Position numbers and translations under genes: made by a program. Of a stretch of DNA of 17,247 nucleotides, positions 16,860 through 17,247 are shown one piece after another. The stretch is from the NCBI GenBank assembly GCA_947472115.1, contig CANIZU010000019.1:1-17247 (forward strand), given 5' to 3'. The notes under the pieces were generated by a model, which saw only the letters and a program-made list of their open reading frames with translations, did not search any database and was not told the origin of the DNA. How positions within the stretch are numbered: position 1 is the stretch's first letter; every line of letters starts with the position of its first letter. The DNA comes from Flavobacteriales bacterium (GTDB taxonomy: Bacteria > Bacteroidota > Bacteroidia > NS11-12g > UBA955).

Positions 16860-16896
16860 GTTTTCAGGGTAATAACCTGACCTCTTTCCTGAAAAC
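16860..16896. repeat. Inverted repeat with competing inner hairpin, possible terminator
   Basis: GTTTTCAGG (16860-16868) and CCTGAAAAC (16888-16896) form a perfect nine-base-pair stem with a 19-base loop. The left arm can instead pair with CCTGA at 16876-16880 (five pairs, seven-base loop), so two exclusive structures are possible. The element lies between two minus-strand genes, 75 bases after the stop of the gene cut by the right edge. No U-run follows on either strand, which argues against a standard intrinsic terminator. The rest of 16776-16971 shows no gene. Confidence 0.42.
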
Positions 16897-16971
16897 TCGA
16901 ATTTCGGTTGTCTGATTTACAGTGAGGGGTCAATAAGTAGAAAAGTCCATTCAGCCTAAATTTAAAGTCTA

Positions 16972-17247
16972 TTACTCCTGGATGATTTTCTTTGTAGAAC
17001 CATCGTCATACAAGAGAATCATGATTTCTTCTTTTCTGATATGTTTGACAGGACGACCTAGCATATCATACATACCGATTATTTTAGATTCCTGAGTAGT
17101 CGTAGTTGGGTCTTCTGTTTTAAGAGTAACACAAGGGTCAATTGTAAAACGTCTGTAAACAATTGTATCATTAATAAAACACCAATTCATCCAATAGGAC
17201 ACCAATACATATCTACCTGGTTTAGTAAACTTGTAATTAATAAATCT
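16972..17247 (-). CDS. C-terminal end of a secreted protein with T9SS type A-like tail (5' end outside window)
   Basis: The reading frame is open through the right edge, giving 91 residues that start mid-protein. The first part, YKFTKPGRYVLVSYW followed by CFINDTIVYRRFTI, looks like the last strands of a PKD- or Ig-like domain. A short threonine-rich linker (DPTTTTQ) precedes a type A-like sorting tail: SKIIGMYDMLGRPV, then EEIMILLYDDGSTKKIIQE. The YDMLGRPV and YDDGS-KK patterns are the usual ones for Bacteroidota tails with the final strand and terminal lysines. A TTG at 17205 is not a start, because the frame continues upstream of it. The body and therefore the function of the protein are not visible. 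It is transcribed in the same direction as the type B cargo genes after it, with a 217-base gap. Confidence 0.8.
   Translation of the reverse strand, partial: RFINYKFTKPGRYVLVSYWMNWCFINDTIVYRRFTIDPCVTLKTEDPTTTTQESKIIGMYDMLGRPVKHIRKEEIMILLYDDGSTKKIIQE

Noticed and set aside
16953..16974. AGCCTAAATTTAAAGTCT region resembling the 36-bp hairpin repeat
   Set aside because: The similarity needs gaps, and the arms no longer pair, so it cannot be separated from chance in AT-rich sequence.
17203..17205. TTG at 17205 as the start of a 77-codon gene
   Set aside because: The frame stays open to the window edge and the upstream residues (FTKPGRYV) continue a domain, so this is the interior of a longer gene.
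1..17247. Search for CRISPR arrays, tRNA or rRNA genes, transposases, integrases, toxin-antitoxin pairs or anti-phage genes
   Set aside because: No regular spaced repeats, no cloverleaf-like segments and no such protein families were recognised on either strand.

Overview
The window looks like a chromosomal segment of a member of the Bacteroidota (Cytophaga/Flavobacterium/Chitinophaga-like). Five of its proteins are large secreted proteins, and four of them carry recognisable C-terminal sorting domains of the type IX secretion system (T9SS), a system largely confined to this phylum. Several promoter-like sites fit the Bacteroidota pattern (TTG, then TAnnTTTG), Shine-Dalgarno sequences are mostly absent, and the housekeeping genes at the left edge (homodimeric glycyl-tRNA synthetase, 178-residue dCTP deaminase) are of the Bacteroidota kind. 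Genus cannot be fixed from the sequence alone.

Layout. Positions 1-1985 (minus strand) hold a likely transcription unit, read right to left: an outer-membrane beta-barrel-like protein, dCTP deaminase (dcd), and the N-terminal third or less of glycyl-tRNA synthetase, which runs off the left edge. A divergent intergenic region (1986-2228) separates it from a plus-strand block (2229-8169). That block contains a secreted protein with a type A T9SS tail, a small barrel-like exported protein, and a 1075-residue protein with an IgGFc-binding N-terminal domain, a PKD-like domain and a type A tail. From 8406 to the right edge everything is again on the minus strand, read right to left: the C-terminal end of another cargo protein with a type A-like tail (cut by the right edge), a 1444-residue propeller plus Ig-like protein with a type B (gliding-motility-associated) tail, a 1046-residue PKD protein with a type B tail, and a 194-residue lipoprotein with a DUF1566-type domain.

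Functionally the right four fifths is a surface and secreted protein locus: large modular proteins exported by Sec and then by T9SS, plus one small barrel-like protein and one lipoprotein. None of the T9SS machinery (PorK/L/M/N/P/T, SprA, PorU/V) is encoded here, so secretion must depend on genes elsewhere. No tRNA, rRNA, CRISPR array, transposase, integrase or phage gene was seen. No gene-free stretch exceeds 300 bases.

The most unusual non-coding signal is a pair of 36-bp direct repeats (30 of 36 identical) at 12231-12266 and 12370-12405. Each contains a small hairpin, and one base pair of the stem changes on both sides between copies. A nearby 16-base motif recurs with one mismatch in another intergenic region, 8279-8294. 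I did not find convincing evidence for a wholly new multi-gene system.
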